Positions 33,918 to 42,132 of a DNA stretch of 64,000 nucleotides are shown here, piece by piece (within the stretch, counting starts at the first letter, position 1; every line of letters begins with the position of its first letter). The notes under the pieces were generated by a model that saw nothing but the letters and a program-made list of their open reading frames with translations, was not told the origin of the DNA and did no database searches. Origin of the DNA: Paenibacillus alba (GTDB lineage: Bacteria > Bacillota > Bacilli > Paenibacillales > NBRC-103111); NCBI RefSeq assembly GCF_013204855.1, contig NZ_JABMKZ010000025.1:1-64000 (forward strand). The letters run 5' to 3'. A program made the position numbers and the translations under genes.

Positions 33918-35348
33918 TCAGAAGTTGATCCAAGGTCCGGCCGGTTTGGATTCCTGCTTTTCATCTGCTCTCTGCTGACGTTTTAAGAACGAATTTAAGG
34001 CGGATGAACCGGACAATCTTACTTTTTTGGTTGAGCGATGGGTTTTGGACTTGGTCGGCTTATCGCTGCGAATGTCAATTTCAACGATTTCATCTGTATT
34101 TGTTTCTTTGGCCAGCTCATGAGTATGAACTTGCGGCATCATCGGCGACTCATAAGGAGCCTCATAGTGGGCACCGGCATACGGGATGCCGTAGGGCGCC
34201 TGCTGGTAGCCATCAAAGGAATGATGATGAAGATGCCCAGCTGCCGGATAATCACCAAAAGATTGATGATGATGTCCAGCCTGCGGATAATCACCAAAAG
34301 ATTGATGATGGTGTCCTGCCTGTGGATAATCACCATAAGGATGTTGTACGCCTTGCTGCATGTCGTAAGGCGATGCCGGCGGATACAGACCTGGAATCGT
34401 AGGGGATCCCTGTTGGTAGCCATCCCATGGCGTTCCGACGGAGCCTGTTGGATAACCCGCCGGAATTGTCGACCACGGTTGTTCCATCATCGAAGGACCT
34501 CCGCAGCCGCAGCCCTCTTCGCTTGCCGGATACGTCATTTGCGGTTGATTGCTGTAAGAAGCCTGTTCCCATGGCGGTTGTTGATATGCCGAAAATGCGG
34601 GATATGTGGACGCCTCAGGTTGCTGGGCAAATACGGGATACGTGGACGCCTCAGGCTGCTCGGATTCCGGGTAGACCGATACCTCCGTCGCAGAGATGTG
34701 AAATTGCTTAAACGGATGAACGGCTTTCTCATGCTGTTCCGGCATTTCAAAAACCTCAGGCTCTGGAGCAGGCATAATAGAAGATGGCTCCATCTGCGAA
34801 GATAGGATAGGTTGCGGAATAATGGGGGCAGGCTCTGGAGCAGGCGTTGGGACCGGAACAGGCGCTTCAGCAATGGGCATAACTGGCTGTTGATTCATAT
34901 CAACAGGCGTCCAAGGCTGCTCAGCCGGCATTTGTTCAAATGGCATCGTCGAAGGTTTTGAAGAGGGAACTGGAGTGGTTGCTGCTTGACCCTGACTGCC
35001 TTCATGCTCGTGATGCTGGAATTTGGGAACATACACAACTTCCCCAGTCATAAGTACATTGGGATTCTTCAGCTGCGGATTCGCTTGAATCATCGCATGA
35101 AGCGGTACATCCCAAGCTTTTCCAAGCTTCCATAAGCTATCGCCCTGTACGACAACGTGTTTGTACGCATATTCCGCAGGCGGCTCAAAGTGACTCGGTT
35201 TCGAAGGAATCTTCACCTTCATTCCGATGTCAAGATGATTCGGGTCTGCCAGCTGTGGATTGAGTGCGATAATCTGGTCCAGCGTAGTCTGGTATTTTTT
35301 TGCAAGCTCGTACAGGGAGTCTCCCTTTTTGACAATATGGATTTTCAA
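33918..35348 (-). CDS. safA: Spore coat assembly protein SafA-like
   Basis: About 476 residues. Two LysM domains (about 1-48 and 63-109) are followed by a long low-complexity region rich in Pro, Gln, Tyr, Gly and His. It carries two QPEASTYP repeats, a GCGCGGP cysteine cluster and three 13-residue His-rich repeats (DYPQAGHHHQSFG). B. subtilis SafA is the interaction hub of the inner coat and binds the cortex through LysM; the opening MKIHIV-KGDSL is nearly identical. I choose the TTG at 35348, 7 nt after AGGAGG; ATG at 35354 is only 1 nt from it. The second LysM distinguishes it from B. subtilis SafA. Confidence 0.87.
   Translation of the reverse strand: MKIHIVKKGDSLYELAKKYQTTLDQIIALNPQLADPNHLDIGMKVKIPSKPSHFEPPAEYAYKHVVVQGDSLWKLGKAWDVPLHAMIQANPQLKNPNVLMTGEVVYVPKFQHHEHEGSQGQAATTPVPSSKPSTMPFEQMPAEQPWTPVDMNQQPVMPIAEAPVPVPTPAPEPAPIIPQPILSSQMEPSSIMPAPEPEVFEMPEQHEKAVHPFKQFHISATEVSVYPESEQPEASTYPVFAQQPEASTYPAFSAYQQPPWEQASYSNQPQMTYPASEEGCGCGGPSMMEQPWSTIPAGYPTGSVGTPWDGYQQGSPTIPGLYPPASPYDMQQGVQHPYGDYPQAGHHHQSFGDYPQAGHHHQSFGDYPAAGHLHHHSFDGYQQAPYGIPYAGAHYEAPYESPMMPQVHTHELAKETNTDEIVEIDIRSDKPTKSKTHRSTKKVRLSGSSALNSFLKRQQRADEKQESKPAGPWINF
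34222..34345 (-). repeat. 39-bp in-frame repeat within safA
   Basis: GGATAATCACCA recurs at 34246, 34285 and 34324, each 39 bp apart. It encodes DYPQAGHHHQSFG-type units. Unit 3 (DYPAAGHLHHHSFDG) is diverged. Confidence 0.9.
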
Positions 35349-35459
35349 CACCATACCTCCTTCGAATGTTCGTCAGAAAACATGCTGCATAAGCCTTATG
35401 CTTATTCACAATGATATTACAGTTTATGCACGTTCCTAGGCTTTTGCCCCTTTTGGGAC

Positions 35460-35494
35460 AAAAAAATTCCCTCGCGTCATCAACGCCAGGGAAT
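35460..35494 (-). terminator. Terminator after pheA
   Basis: ATTCCCT..CG stem pairs with CG..AGGGAAT and is followed by seven Ts on the minus strand, ending the pheB-hom-thrB-pheA operon. Confidence 0.87.
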
Positions 35495-35501
35495 CGCTTG
35501 T

Positions 35502-36365
35502 TCAACTTGTATAAGAATAGCTCGGATAACAACCCAAAATTCGAACCTGACAACCTATCGCCTCAATTTCTTGAATCGCAGCTGGCAGAAGCACAGAATC
35601 CAAGGACCCGGCTATGTCGATATAAAAGTAATAATTTCCTAATTTCTTCTTCGTCGGCTTGGATTCAATTTTAGAGAGATTGATCCGCCGCCAAGCAAAC
35701 GCAGACAGTACTTGATGCAGGGCACCTGGATAGTCTTCAGGCAGCGTAACCAGAATAGTTGTCTTCATGTCACCCGAAGATTTCAGCTCAGAAGCCTCAT
35801 TGCCCACCAGCAAGAAGCGAGTCATATTGTCTTTGTGATCCTGTATTTCCCTCTCCAGCATGGGAACGCCATAGTTCTCCGAAGCGATGGCCGTTCCGAT
35901 AGCGGCTACGGTTGGATCCTGCAGTTCAGATACAAGACGAACCCCTTCTGCGGTAGAGCTCACTTGTTCGAACTCCGCTCCGCTCAAATACTTTTTCATG
36001 AACCGGCTGCACTGTGCAGGCACGACATGATGGGATAGTACCTTGCGGATATGCTGGTACGGGTTCGCACCTTCCGACTGAACGTCTGACTTGGGAAATC
36101 CGATTAGATTCATATCAATTGGAAAAACCCATTCAGCTCGTATCGGCAGATTGACCTCATGTACGAGCCAGTCGACATGCAAATGTACGGAGCCTTCCAA
36201 GGTGTTCTCAATCGGAATAACGCTAAGATCCGTTTCTCCCGATACCGTCGCATTGAATACTTCGGATATCAGCTTATAGGAAACATAGATAAAATCCTCT
36301 TTCAAAAAATGGCGAGTAGCTTCTTCCGAAAAGGTGCTCGGACCCAGAATCGCAACTTTCTTCAT
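35502..36365 (-). CDS. pheA: Prephenate dehydratase
   Basis: 287 residues. Converts prephenate to phenylpyruvate. Dehydratase domain about 1-185 with VIPIENTLEGSV and the NMTRFLLVG motif. C-terminal ACT domain (about 200-280) has the phenylalanine-binding ESKPTK motif in place of the usual ESRPT, so feedback inhibition by Phe is likely. The start overlaps the thrB stop (ATGA). Confidence 0.95.
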   Translation of the reverse strand: MKKVAILGPSTFSEEATRHFLKEDFIYVSYKLISEVFNATVSGETDLSVIPIENTLEGSVHLHVDWLVHEVNLPIRAEWVFPIDMNLIGFPKSDVQSEGANPYQHIRKVLSHHVVPAQCSRFMKKYLSGAEFEQVSSTAEGVRLVSELQDPTVAAIGTAIASENYGVPMLEREIQDHKDNMTRFLLVGNEASELKSSGDMKTTILVTLPEDYPGALHQVLSAFAWRRINLSKIESKPTKKKLGNYYFYIDIAGSLDSVLLPAAIQEIEAIGCQVRILGCYPSYSYTS

Positions 36366-37339
36366 ACAAGGACCCCGCCTTCTACCAGAGATTGCAGATC
36401 TCCGTCATTCTCTTGAAGCAGGGTTATCGTCACACCTTCTTGACTCGGCCTCAACCAGAGCGTTTCGGCCTCTATGCCTTCCTTCGCCAGTGTATCCTTC
36501 AAGAAAGCCTCCAGTTCGGCCTTCTGTCCGCTTCGTGCGTCCACAAGGGCAAGCATCGTTGGTCCCGCACCGCTGAGAGCGACGCCAAGTGCGCCATGAT
36601 GCTCGGCTTGCTCCAACAAGGTCTTCATGCCCGGAATGAGCTCAGCGCGATATGGCTGATGCAGTGCGTCCTTCATGGCATGACGGATCATCCCTAGGTT
36701 GCCTGTACTTAGCGCAGCTACAAGCAGTGAGGAATGGCTAAGGTTGTACACCGCATCCTTCATAGAAACTTGCTTAGGCATCACGCCTCTCGCCTTCTCC
36801 GTAGACAGTTGGAAGGCAGGTATGGCTACCAGCACTTCCAAGTTCACGTCTGGCTCTATCCGAATAGACTCGGCTCGCTCACCGTCCCAGAATGCCACCA
36901 CGATGCCGCCATATAAGCTTGCCCCTACGTTATCAGGGTGCTTCTCCAGACGGCTCGCAATTTGAAACAGCTCATAAGGCGTGAGCTTATTCCCAATCAG
37001 TGCATTGGCGCCTGCCAATGCCCCGATAATAGCGGAGGCGCTGCTGCCTAAACCACGCGTCAAGGGGATATCGCTGTACATCGCAATTTCAAGCTCCGGA
37101 TAAACGACGCCCGCTTCTTGGAAGACCATTTGAGCGACTTTATATATGAGATTAGACTTGTCCGTTGGAATGCCATTCATCTGATCGCCAAGCAGTTGAA
37201 TGGTCGTTTGATCCGAGATGGCCATGTCGATCCAAGCATAGAGATTCAGGGCCATCCCCAGGGAGTCAAAGCCAGGACCTAAGTTTGCCGTACTTGCCGG
37301 CACCTTCACTCTTACCTTTTGCACTGACTGATAACTCAT
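36362..37339 (-). CDS. thrB: Homoserine kinase
   Basis: 325 residues, GHMP kinase family. Phosphorylates homoserine on the way to threonine. PASTANLGPGFDSLG lies near the N-terminus; the ATP loop LTRGLGSSASAIIGA and the third motif GALGVALSGAGPTMLAL follow. The start is placed at MSYQSVQKVRV with AGAGG about 12 nt upstream; an ATG eight codons earlier has no site. Coupled to pheA; 47 nt after hom. Confidence 0.93.
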   Translation of the reverse strand: MSYQSVQKVRVKVPASTANLGPGFDSLGMALNLYAWIDMAISDQTTIQLLGDQMNGIPTDKSNLIYKVAQMVFQEAGVVYPELEIAMYSDIPLTRGLGSSASAIIGALAGANALIGNKLTPYELFQIASRLEKHPDNVGASLYGGIVVAFWDGERAESIRIEPDVNLEVLVAIPAFQLSTEKARGVMPKQVSMKDAVYNLSHSSLLVAALSTGNLGMIRHAMKDALHQPYRAELIPGMKTLLEQAEHHGALGVALSGAGPTMLALVDARSGQKAELEAFLKDTLAKEGIEAETLWLRPSQEGVTITLLQENDGDLQSLVEGGVLV

Positions 37340-37386
37340 TTCGAAATTGCGCCTCTTTTCCATAATTTAGCCTGAACGGATAGGAA

Positions 37387-38673
37387 TTAGCCTTCTACGC
37401 GGTAGACGCTTTTGATAGCATGAATAACGTCCATAGAATCGAACTGTTTCAGTACATTTTTCATACTGGCTTGGTTCGCATCGTGGGTAATGATAATAAT
37501 TTCAGCCTTCGGATTGCTTTGATTCGGATGTTGGAAGACTGATTCCAAGCTGACTTCATGGTGAGCAAAAATTTGGGTAATTTGCGCCAGTACACCCGCT
37601 TTATCTTCAACATGCAGAAGAATAAAGTTTTTGGAAGCAATTTGTTCGTCCGTTTTCAGCTTCTTCTCTTTGTAAGGCGCGAGTACGGTACGTCCATTGA
37701 TACCCAGCTTCAAATTCCGTACAACAGCGACCAAATCAGCTACAACTGATGTAGCCGTTGGCAGTTCACCCGCTCCAGCACCGTAGAACATCGTTTCGCC
37801 AACAGCTTCTCCAGTGACATATACCGCATTGAAAACGCCATTAACCGAAGCAAGCGGATGCGAGCTTTTGACCATTGTCGGCTGCACGCTTACGGAGATG
37901 TGTCCATCATGGTTTTCGGCAATACCAAGCAGTTTCACTTCATAGCCTAATTTTTTACCGTATTGGATATCCTCTTTCGTAACTTTCGAAATACCTTTTG
38001 CTTCTACGTCACTTAAGGCAACATTAGCATGGAATCCGAGCGTAGAAAGAATCGTCATTTTGCGGGCAGCATCCAAGCCTTCAACGTCGGAAGTCGGATC
38101 AGCCTCTGCATAGCCAAGCTCCTGCGCTTCTTTTAAAACGTCTGCATAAGCCGCGCCTTCTTGACTCATTTTTGTCAAAATGTAATTTGTCGTTCCGTTC
38201 ACAATCCCCATGATCTTCGTGATTCTGTCTGAAGAGAAGCCTTCAACAAGTGCACGAATGATCGGAATACCGCCAGCCACGCTCGCTTCATAGAATACGT
38301 CGCAGCCATGCTCCGCCGCTTTGGCCAAAATTTCTGCGCCATGCATCGCCATAAGATCCTTATTGGCTGTTACAACGTGCTTGCCATTGCCTAAGGCCGT
38401 TAGGATATGCTCTTTCGTTGAAGACACTCCGCCCATAACCTCAATCACAATATCAATCTCGCTATCGCCGATTACGTCCCATACATTTTCTGTCAGCTTA
38501 TCGGCATCTACACTGATGTTGCGCAGCTTTGATTTATCTTGTACTAAAATTTTGGCAATTTCAATCGCGGAACCGGTTTGGCGCTGCAAATCCTCCTGGT
38601 GCTTTTCGATAATACGCACGACACCTGTTCCTACTGTTCCTAATCCAAGCAATCCAACCTTGACTGGTTTCAT
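37387..38673 (-). CDS. hom: Homoserine dehydrogenase
   Basis: 428 residues. Reduces aspartate semialdehyde to homoserine. NAD(P)-binding GLLGLGTVGTGVV is at the N-terminus, with GKHVVTANKDLMA, the catalytic core VAGGIPIIRAL ... GIVNGTTNYIL ... GYAEADPTSDVEG, and a C-terminal ACT domain (about 350-425) for threonine feedback. GGGAGG lies 8 nt before the chosen ATG (MKPVKVG). Lies 30 nt after pheB. Confidence 0.96.
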   Translation of the reverse strand: MKPVKVGLLGLGTVGTGVVRIIEKHQEDLQRQTGSAIEIAKILVQDKSKLRNISVDADKLTENVWDVIGDSEIDIVIEVMGGVSSTKEHILTALGNGKHVVTANKDLMAMHGAEILAKAAEHGCDVFYEASVAGGIPIIRALVEGFSSDRITKIMGIVNGTTNYILTKMSQEGAAYADVLKEAQELGYAEADPTSDVEGLDAARKMTILSTLGFHANVALSDVEAKGISKVTKEDIQYGKKLGYEVKLLGIAENHDGHISVSVQPTMVKSSHPLASVNGVFNAVYVTGEAVGETMFYGAGAGELPTATSVVADLVAVVRNLKLGINGRTVLAPYKEKKLKTDEQIASKNFILLHVEDKAGVLAQITQIFAHHEVSLESVFQHPNQSNPKAEIIIITHDANQASMKNVLKQFDSMDVIHAIKSVYRVEG

Positions 38674-38703
38674 TTCATTTACCTCCCGTTTCATGTAGCT
38701 TGA

Positions 38704-39186
38704 TCAACTTCCTTGACCGATAATCATCGCGCGCTTGACTCCATCCTGTGCCTGAAGTCGATCTAGAATCTGACGAATCTCTTCCCCTAGGGAAGTGGTT
38801 TCAACCGAGATGACGACATTGGCCATACCTTGCAATGGAATCGTCTGATGGATCGTAAGAACATTCCCATCCAGTTCAGCAATAAGCGCCAATACGCGTG
38901 ACAAAATTCCTGAGCGATGCTCTAAATCCATGGATATTGTAATAATTCGTTCTCTTTCCAGCTTGCTGAGAGGATGGATGCCATCCTTATACTTATAGAA
39001 AGCGCTGCGGCTGAGCCCTACTTGTTCAACAGCCTCGTGAATCGTCTTTACTTCGCCTCTTGCCAGCAATTCTTTCGCCTGCGCCGTCTTGAGTACACCT
39101 TCCGGCAATATATCTTCCCGGACTAAGTAGTACCTCTCAGGACCGGTATGCTTAATCGTCTGCAAAAACTCTTTGCTTTCCGGCAC
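38704..39186 (-). CDS. pheB: ACT-domain protein PheB
   Basis: 160 residues, UPF0735 family. An N-terminal helix-turn-helix-like part (EAVEQVGLSRSAFYKYKDGIHPL) is followed by a C-terminal ACT domain (ISMDLEHRSGILSRVLALIAELDGNVLTIHQ). B. subtilis PheB lies between obg and pheA; here it leads hom-thrB-pheA. Its arrangement suggests an amino-acid-responsive regulator, but that role is inferred. It starts with GTG, GAGGA about 10 nt upstream. Confidence 0.88.
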   Translation of the reverse strand: MPESKEFLQTIKHTGPERYYLVREDILPEGVLKTAQAKELLARGEVKTIHEAVEQVGLSRSAFYKYKDGIHPLSKLERERIITISMDLEHRSGILSRVLALIAELDGNVLTIHQTIPLQGMANVVISVETTSLGEEIRQILDRLQAQDGVKRAMIIGQGS

Positions 39187-39195
39187 TGGTCTACC

Positions 39196-39233
39196 GTCCT
39201 CTCTAGAAAGACTATTGTTTCTCTATAGAGGAC
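39196..39233. promoter_or_regulatory. Inverted repeat between the pheB -10 box and ribosome binding site
   Basis: GTCCTCTCTAGA (39196) and TCTATAGAGGAC (to 39233) form a 12-bp dyad with one mismatch and a 14-base centre. It touches the -10, covers the expected start site and ends on the AGAGGA ribosome binding site. Each arm also contains a near-palindrome (CTCTATAGAG is perfect). An operator is more likely than an RNA hairpin, since the transcript would start inside the first arm. Confidence 0.6.
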
Positions 39234-39262
39234 ATTATATCGAATCAAGCTGACAGATGCAA
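39234..39262 (-). promoter_or_regulatory. Promoter of pheB-hom-thrB-pheA
   Basis: TTGCAT (39262-39257), 17 bp, perfect TATAAT (39239-39234). Confidence 0.85.
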
Positions 39263-39351
39263 TAGGCATCTCTCATCTACTCTTGCATTCTTTGCAGCCT
39301 TGATCTTACCTATGATAAGCTGAGATTACTAGATAAGAAGGGACTCTTTCC

Positions 39352-39861
39352 ATGATTACATTTCGAATGCTATCTACAGCACTGCTCTGGAACAGCCAGA
39401 ACGAACTCTTGATGATGAAACGTTCCTTAACACGCACGCTCTCTCCCGGTGTTTGGGCAGCAGTCGGCGGCCACTTGGAACCCGATGAGCTCAATAATCC
39501 GCGCGCGGCCTGTTTACGAGAAATATACGAAGAAACCGGCATCGAACATGATGAAATAGAAGGACTGCAATTACAGTATGTCTTACTTCGTTTAAATGGA
39601 CAAGAAGTTCGCCAGCAATTTTTCTATATCGGCAAAATGGATGTCAATCCGCGCATTGTCACCAATGAAGGCGATCTGCATTGGATTCCCAAAGAACAAG
39701 TACTCGATCGCCCAATCCCTTATATTTTCCGCTGTTTGCTTGAACACTATTTCCAGGTTGGTCTTACGCCGCACCCATGGATCGGTTCAGCCGGCGTCAT
39801 CGCAGGCACAGAGGAGCCTACCGTACATTGGAATCCTCTCATAGACCCGAAGCAGCTCTGA
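39352..39861 (+). CDS. Nudix hydrolase
   Basis: 169 residues. The Nudix box is GHLEPDE...REIYEETGI (about 41-62). It has nine rather than seven residues between the first Glu and the Arg-Glu pair, a two-residue insertion. N-terminal strand LLWNSQNELLMMKRS and the LSPGVWAAVGG lead-in are typical of enzymes acting on 8-oxo-dGTP-like or other nucleoside diphosphate substrates; the substrate cannot be told. It is divergent from pheB and convergent with the NlpC/P60 gene. Confidence 0.86.
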   Translation: MITFRMLSTALLWNSQNELLMMKRSLTRTLSPGVWAAVGGHLEPDELNNPRAACLREIYEETGIEHDEIEGLQLQYVLLRLNGQEVRQQFFYIGKMDVNPRIVTNEGDLHWIPKEQVLDRPIPYIFRCLLEHYFQVGLTPHPWIGSAGVIAGTEEPTVHWNPLIDPKQL

Positions 39862-39887
39862 CGCCTCGCATCTATGTCTTATAACAC

Positions 39888-39928
39888 AAAAAAACCTTAA
39901 GCCCACAGAAGTGGAACTTAAGGTTTTT
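39888..39928. terminator. Bidirectional terminator, Nudix and NlpC/P60 genes
   Basis: AAAAACCTTAAG-CCCAC-agaa-GTGG-CTTAAGGTTTTT. T-runs on both strands. Confidence 0.92.
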
Positions 39929-39939
39929 GGGTTGGTCGC

Positions 39940-40734
39940 CTAGAGTGCGCTTCCGCCAAACAAGAAGCGATATTCCCAATGCCGATTAGCAATGGAGTCA
40001 ATACGCACTCCGCCGCTTTCTTTGGAGTAAGTGGACAAGATTTGACCATCGCCCAAGTAAATAGCTACATGGGTTATCGTCTGCGTTGATTTATTGATTC
40101 CCTTGTAGTTGGATGCGCTTGTCCCTTTGTAAGACATGAAGAACATGAGATCCCCTGGCTTGAGATCGTGCCAGTCTGTTTTGGCATGTCCCAGAGATTT
40201 CACATAACTCCCTTGTCCTCTAGAGTCGCTTGGCAGTTTCAAGCCAATGCCATCCAGGAAGGCTTGACGAACAAAGTCGGAGCAATCAAAAGTCGCTGTA
40301 TTGTCACGGCTTGACCCATATTCATAGGGTGTGCCCAAATATTTCTTTCCGGCTGCAATAATTTTTTGAACCTTTGTAGATGTTGAGTCGCTCCCGCTTC
40401 CACCTTGGTTTCCACCGCTATTGGATCCGCCTGATGAGCTATCTCCAGAAGTTTGTATGTATTTGGAACTCGTGCTTATGTACCCTTCACGTCCGTCGGA
40501 AGCTTTTACTTTATACCACCAACTGTTTACTTTGGTCAAAATGGTAACTTTCTCTCCCTGCTTCAGGTATCGAATCCGCGCCGAATTCTCATCTGCACTT
40601 TGTCTCAAGCTGACACTGCTTATAATCTGAGCAGTTGCTGCTGTTGCTGCTGAAGCTTGCTGCGGCATCGGTATCGTAATCGCCCCAAAAATAAGGGTGG
40701 GTAAGAGCGCAAGAGTCAATAGTTGTTTTTTCAT
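39940..40734 (-). CDS. Secreted NlpC/P60 endopeptidase with SH3 domain
   Basis: 264 residues. Signal peptide (cleavage near residue 29, ASA-A), a bacterial SH3 domain (about 36-92), a Gly/Ser linker, then NlpC/P60 (about 115-264). Catalytic Cys in TFDCSDFVRQ, His in ITHVAIYLGDG and the third His in ANRHWEYRF. Probably cleaves D-Glu-meso-DAP bonds in peptidoglycan. The start has GGGAGG 8 nt upstream; the 102-codon extension to 41040 would run through the upstream gene's terminator. Confidence 0.93.
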   Translation of the reverse strand: MKKQLLTLALLPTLIFGAITIPMPQQASAATAATAQIISSVSLRQSADENSARIRYLKQGEKVTILTKVNSWWYKVKASDGREGYISTSSKYIQTSGDSSSGGSNSGGNQGGSGSDSTSTKVQKIIAAGKKYLGTPYEYGSSRDNTATFDCSDFVRQAFLDGIGLKLPSDSRGQGSYVKSLGHAKTDWHDLKPGDLMFFMSYKGTSASNYKGINKSTQTITHVAIYLGDGQILSTYSKESGGVRIDSIANRHWEYRFLFGGSAL

Positions 40735-40830
40735 GTTGTTAGCCTCCCTAGCTTTTCGCTTTAGCTTATTTACCTCAATATACGGTTCGTAAGCACAGGC
40801 CAATTTAAGGGGATAGCCGCAACATAATTC

Positions 40831-40880
40831 AAAAAAAGACCCTGCCTTCGCCTGATTGCCAGGCAGAAAGGTAGGATCTT
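40831..40880 (-). terminator. Terminator after the TrpD2-like gene
   Basis: GATCCTaCCTT..GCCTG pairs with CAGGC..AAGGCAGGGTC and is followed by seven Ts on the minus strand. Confidence 0.9.
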
Positions 40881-41953
40881 TATCCGATTTTTGTGGAAGA
40901 GTCATTCCCATTAGAAACGTCTTTTCGGGTAAAACGATGGCTTTGGTCGATCCATTTTTGCATGACTTTATGGGCTTCTCTCCTCTGCAGCAGAGACTCC
41001 GCCAATTGAAAGCCTTCCTCATAGCTGCCAACCTTATCAAACCAAGTCAACCGCAAGCCCGTATTGAAAATAACATGATCCCGCTCGCGCCGCAATTCCT
41101 CGGAATTATCCCCCGCAATGATCCGCTGCACGATGGAAACCTGATCCTCTTTGCTTATCGGCAGCAAGGGTTCGCTCCGAAAACCGAATTTCTGCGGTTC
41201 CACCACGCGTGATTCATCACCCCATGGAGTAACAATCCGAATCGTGCTGTTTTGGTAAATAGGCAAATCCTCGGAACCTTCAATGCCATTGACAATATAT
41301 ACATTTTGCAAGCCTGAGCTCATCGAAATAGGAATCAATGACTCCATCGTTTTCCGCTGGTTCACCCCAATGATCATATTCATCGAGTGTACCGGATTCA
41401 TCACTTTCTCTACGATGTTCATAACGGTGCGCATGCCAATTTGCTCACGTACCTGCTTCAGTTTTCCTAAAGGCGGGCAGAGCTGCTCCGTATGCAGAAA
41501 TCCAATGTGCAGATGGACTAACATCGTCTCCCAAGCTTTAACGGTTACGTCCAATTCTACGCCCAAACCTTCCAGCAGCTCTTTCATCGCCGTTCCTTGC
41601 TTCGCAGGCAGCGAGTCTCCGCCATGCAGAATCTGTGAGAAACCCACAGAGGCCAGCAATAAACTGACAGGAAGTGTAATCGGGAATAAATGCCGCCCCT
41701 CCGCAGGTCCAGCGCAGTTGAGTGAATCGGCTAAAGGATGGTAATTCAAGGAATAGCTGCGGAAAACATCCACGAACGCCCTCATCTCTTCATCAGCTTC
41801 TCCCTTCATACACAGCGCCATTAAAAAAGCGGCACATTGCGCATCCGTTGAATGTCCACCGGCCATCTCATGAGCTGCTTCAACCGCCTCTTCATAAGAA
41901 AGATCTCGTGAGCCTTGCTGACCTGACCCTATCGCTTGAATCCATCTTTTCAT
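40880..41953 (-). CDS. TrpD2/YbiB-like glycosyltransferase family 3 protein
   Basis: 357 residues with the fold of anthranilate phosphoribosyltransferase. The N-terminal helical domain has LSYEEAVEAAHEMAGGHSTDAQCAAFLMAL. The PRPP-binding GTGGD loop of TrpD is replaced by NCAGPAEGRHLFPITLP, and later HGGDSLPAKQGTAMKELLEGLGV and NPVHSMNMIIGV follow. It therefore belongs with TrpD2/YbiB-like proteins and is unlikely to make tryptophan; function unknown. GGAGGAG precedes the ATG (MKRWIQ). It is monocistronic, with a GlnR/TnrA-type box 38 nt upstream of the start. Confidence 0.8.
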   Translation of the reverse strand: MKRWIQAIGSGQQGSRDLSYEEAVEAAHEMAGGHSTDAQCAAFLMALCMKGEADEEMRAFVDVFRSYSLNYHPLADSLNCAGPAEGRHLFPITLPVSLLLASVGFSQILHGGDSLPAKQGTAMKELLEGLGVELDVTVKAWETMLVHLHIGFLHTEQLCPPLGKLKQVREQIGMRTVMNIVEKVMNPVHSMNMIIGVNQRKTMESLIPISMSSGLQNVYIVNGIEGSEDLPIYQNSTIRIVTPWGDESRVVEPQKFGFRSEPLLPISKEDQVSIVQRIIAGDNSEELRRERDHVIFNTGLRLTWFDKVGSYEEGFQLAESLLQRREAHKVMQKWIDQSHRFTRKDVSNGNDSSTKIG

Positions 41954-41991
41954 CGTCACTCCTCCTCCCTGCTTGAAGTCATTCAATTTAA

Positions 41992-42008
41992 TGTTACATT
42001 AACTTACA
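41992..42008. promoter_or_regulatory. GlnR/TnrA-type operator
   Basis: TGTTACATTAACTTACA matches the 17-bp TGTNAN7TNACA consensus at every fixed position and reads as a match on both strands. It lies 38 bp upstream of the TrpD2-like start codon. A separate perfect 15-base palindrome (TTAATGTTACATTAA, 41988-42002) overlaps it. A TTTATA-type -10 lies just upstream (near 42010-42016), so the site would cover the transcription start. Confidence 0.65.
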
Positions 42009-42087
42009 TATATAAAGCAATTATCAAGAAAATCGTAAACCTTTTCTAAAAACATGTCAAGTTTTATAACATATAATGCGCGTTTAA

Positions 42088-42126
42088 CGCAAAAAAACAC
42101 TCACCCTGTGCAAGGATAAGTGTTTT
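42088..42126 (-). terminator. Terminator after obg
   Basis: AACACTTATCC pairs with GGGTGAGTGTT around a 7-base loop and is followed by TTTTTTT on the minus strand. Confidence 0.9.
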
Positions 42127-42132
42127 GTGAGT

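Noticed and set aside
34038..34805. 255-codon plus-strand frame opposite safA
   Set aside because: Shadow of the low-complexity safA region; Arg/Met/Ile-rich with no ribosome binding site, while the minus-strand frame has LysM domains and a good start.
39940..41040. Longer start for the NlpC/P60 protein
   Set aside because: The extra 102 codons pass through the upstream gene's terminator and lack a signal peptide; the internal ATG has GGGAGG and starts a clear signal peptide.
40880..41953. Annotation as anthranilate phosphoribosyltransferase (trpD)
   Set aside because: The GTGGD PRPP-binding motif is absent and there are no trp neighbours; TrpD2/YbiB-like is the safer call.
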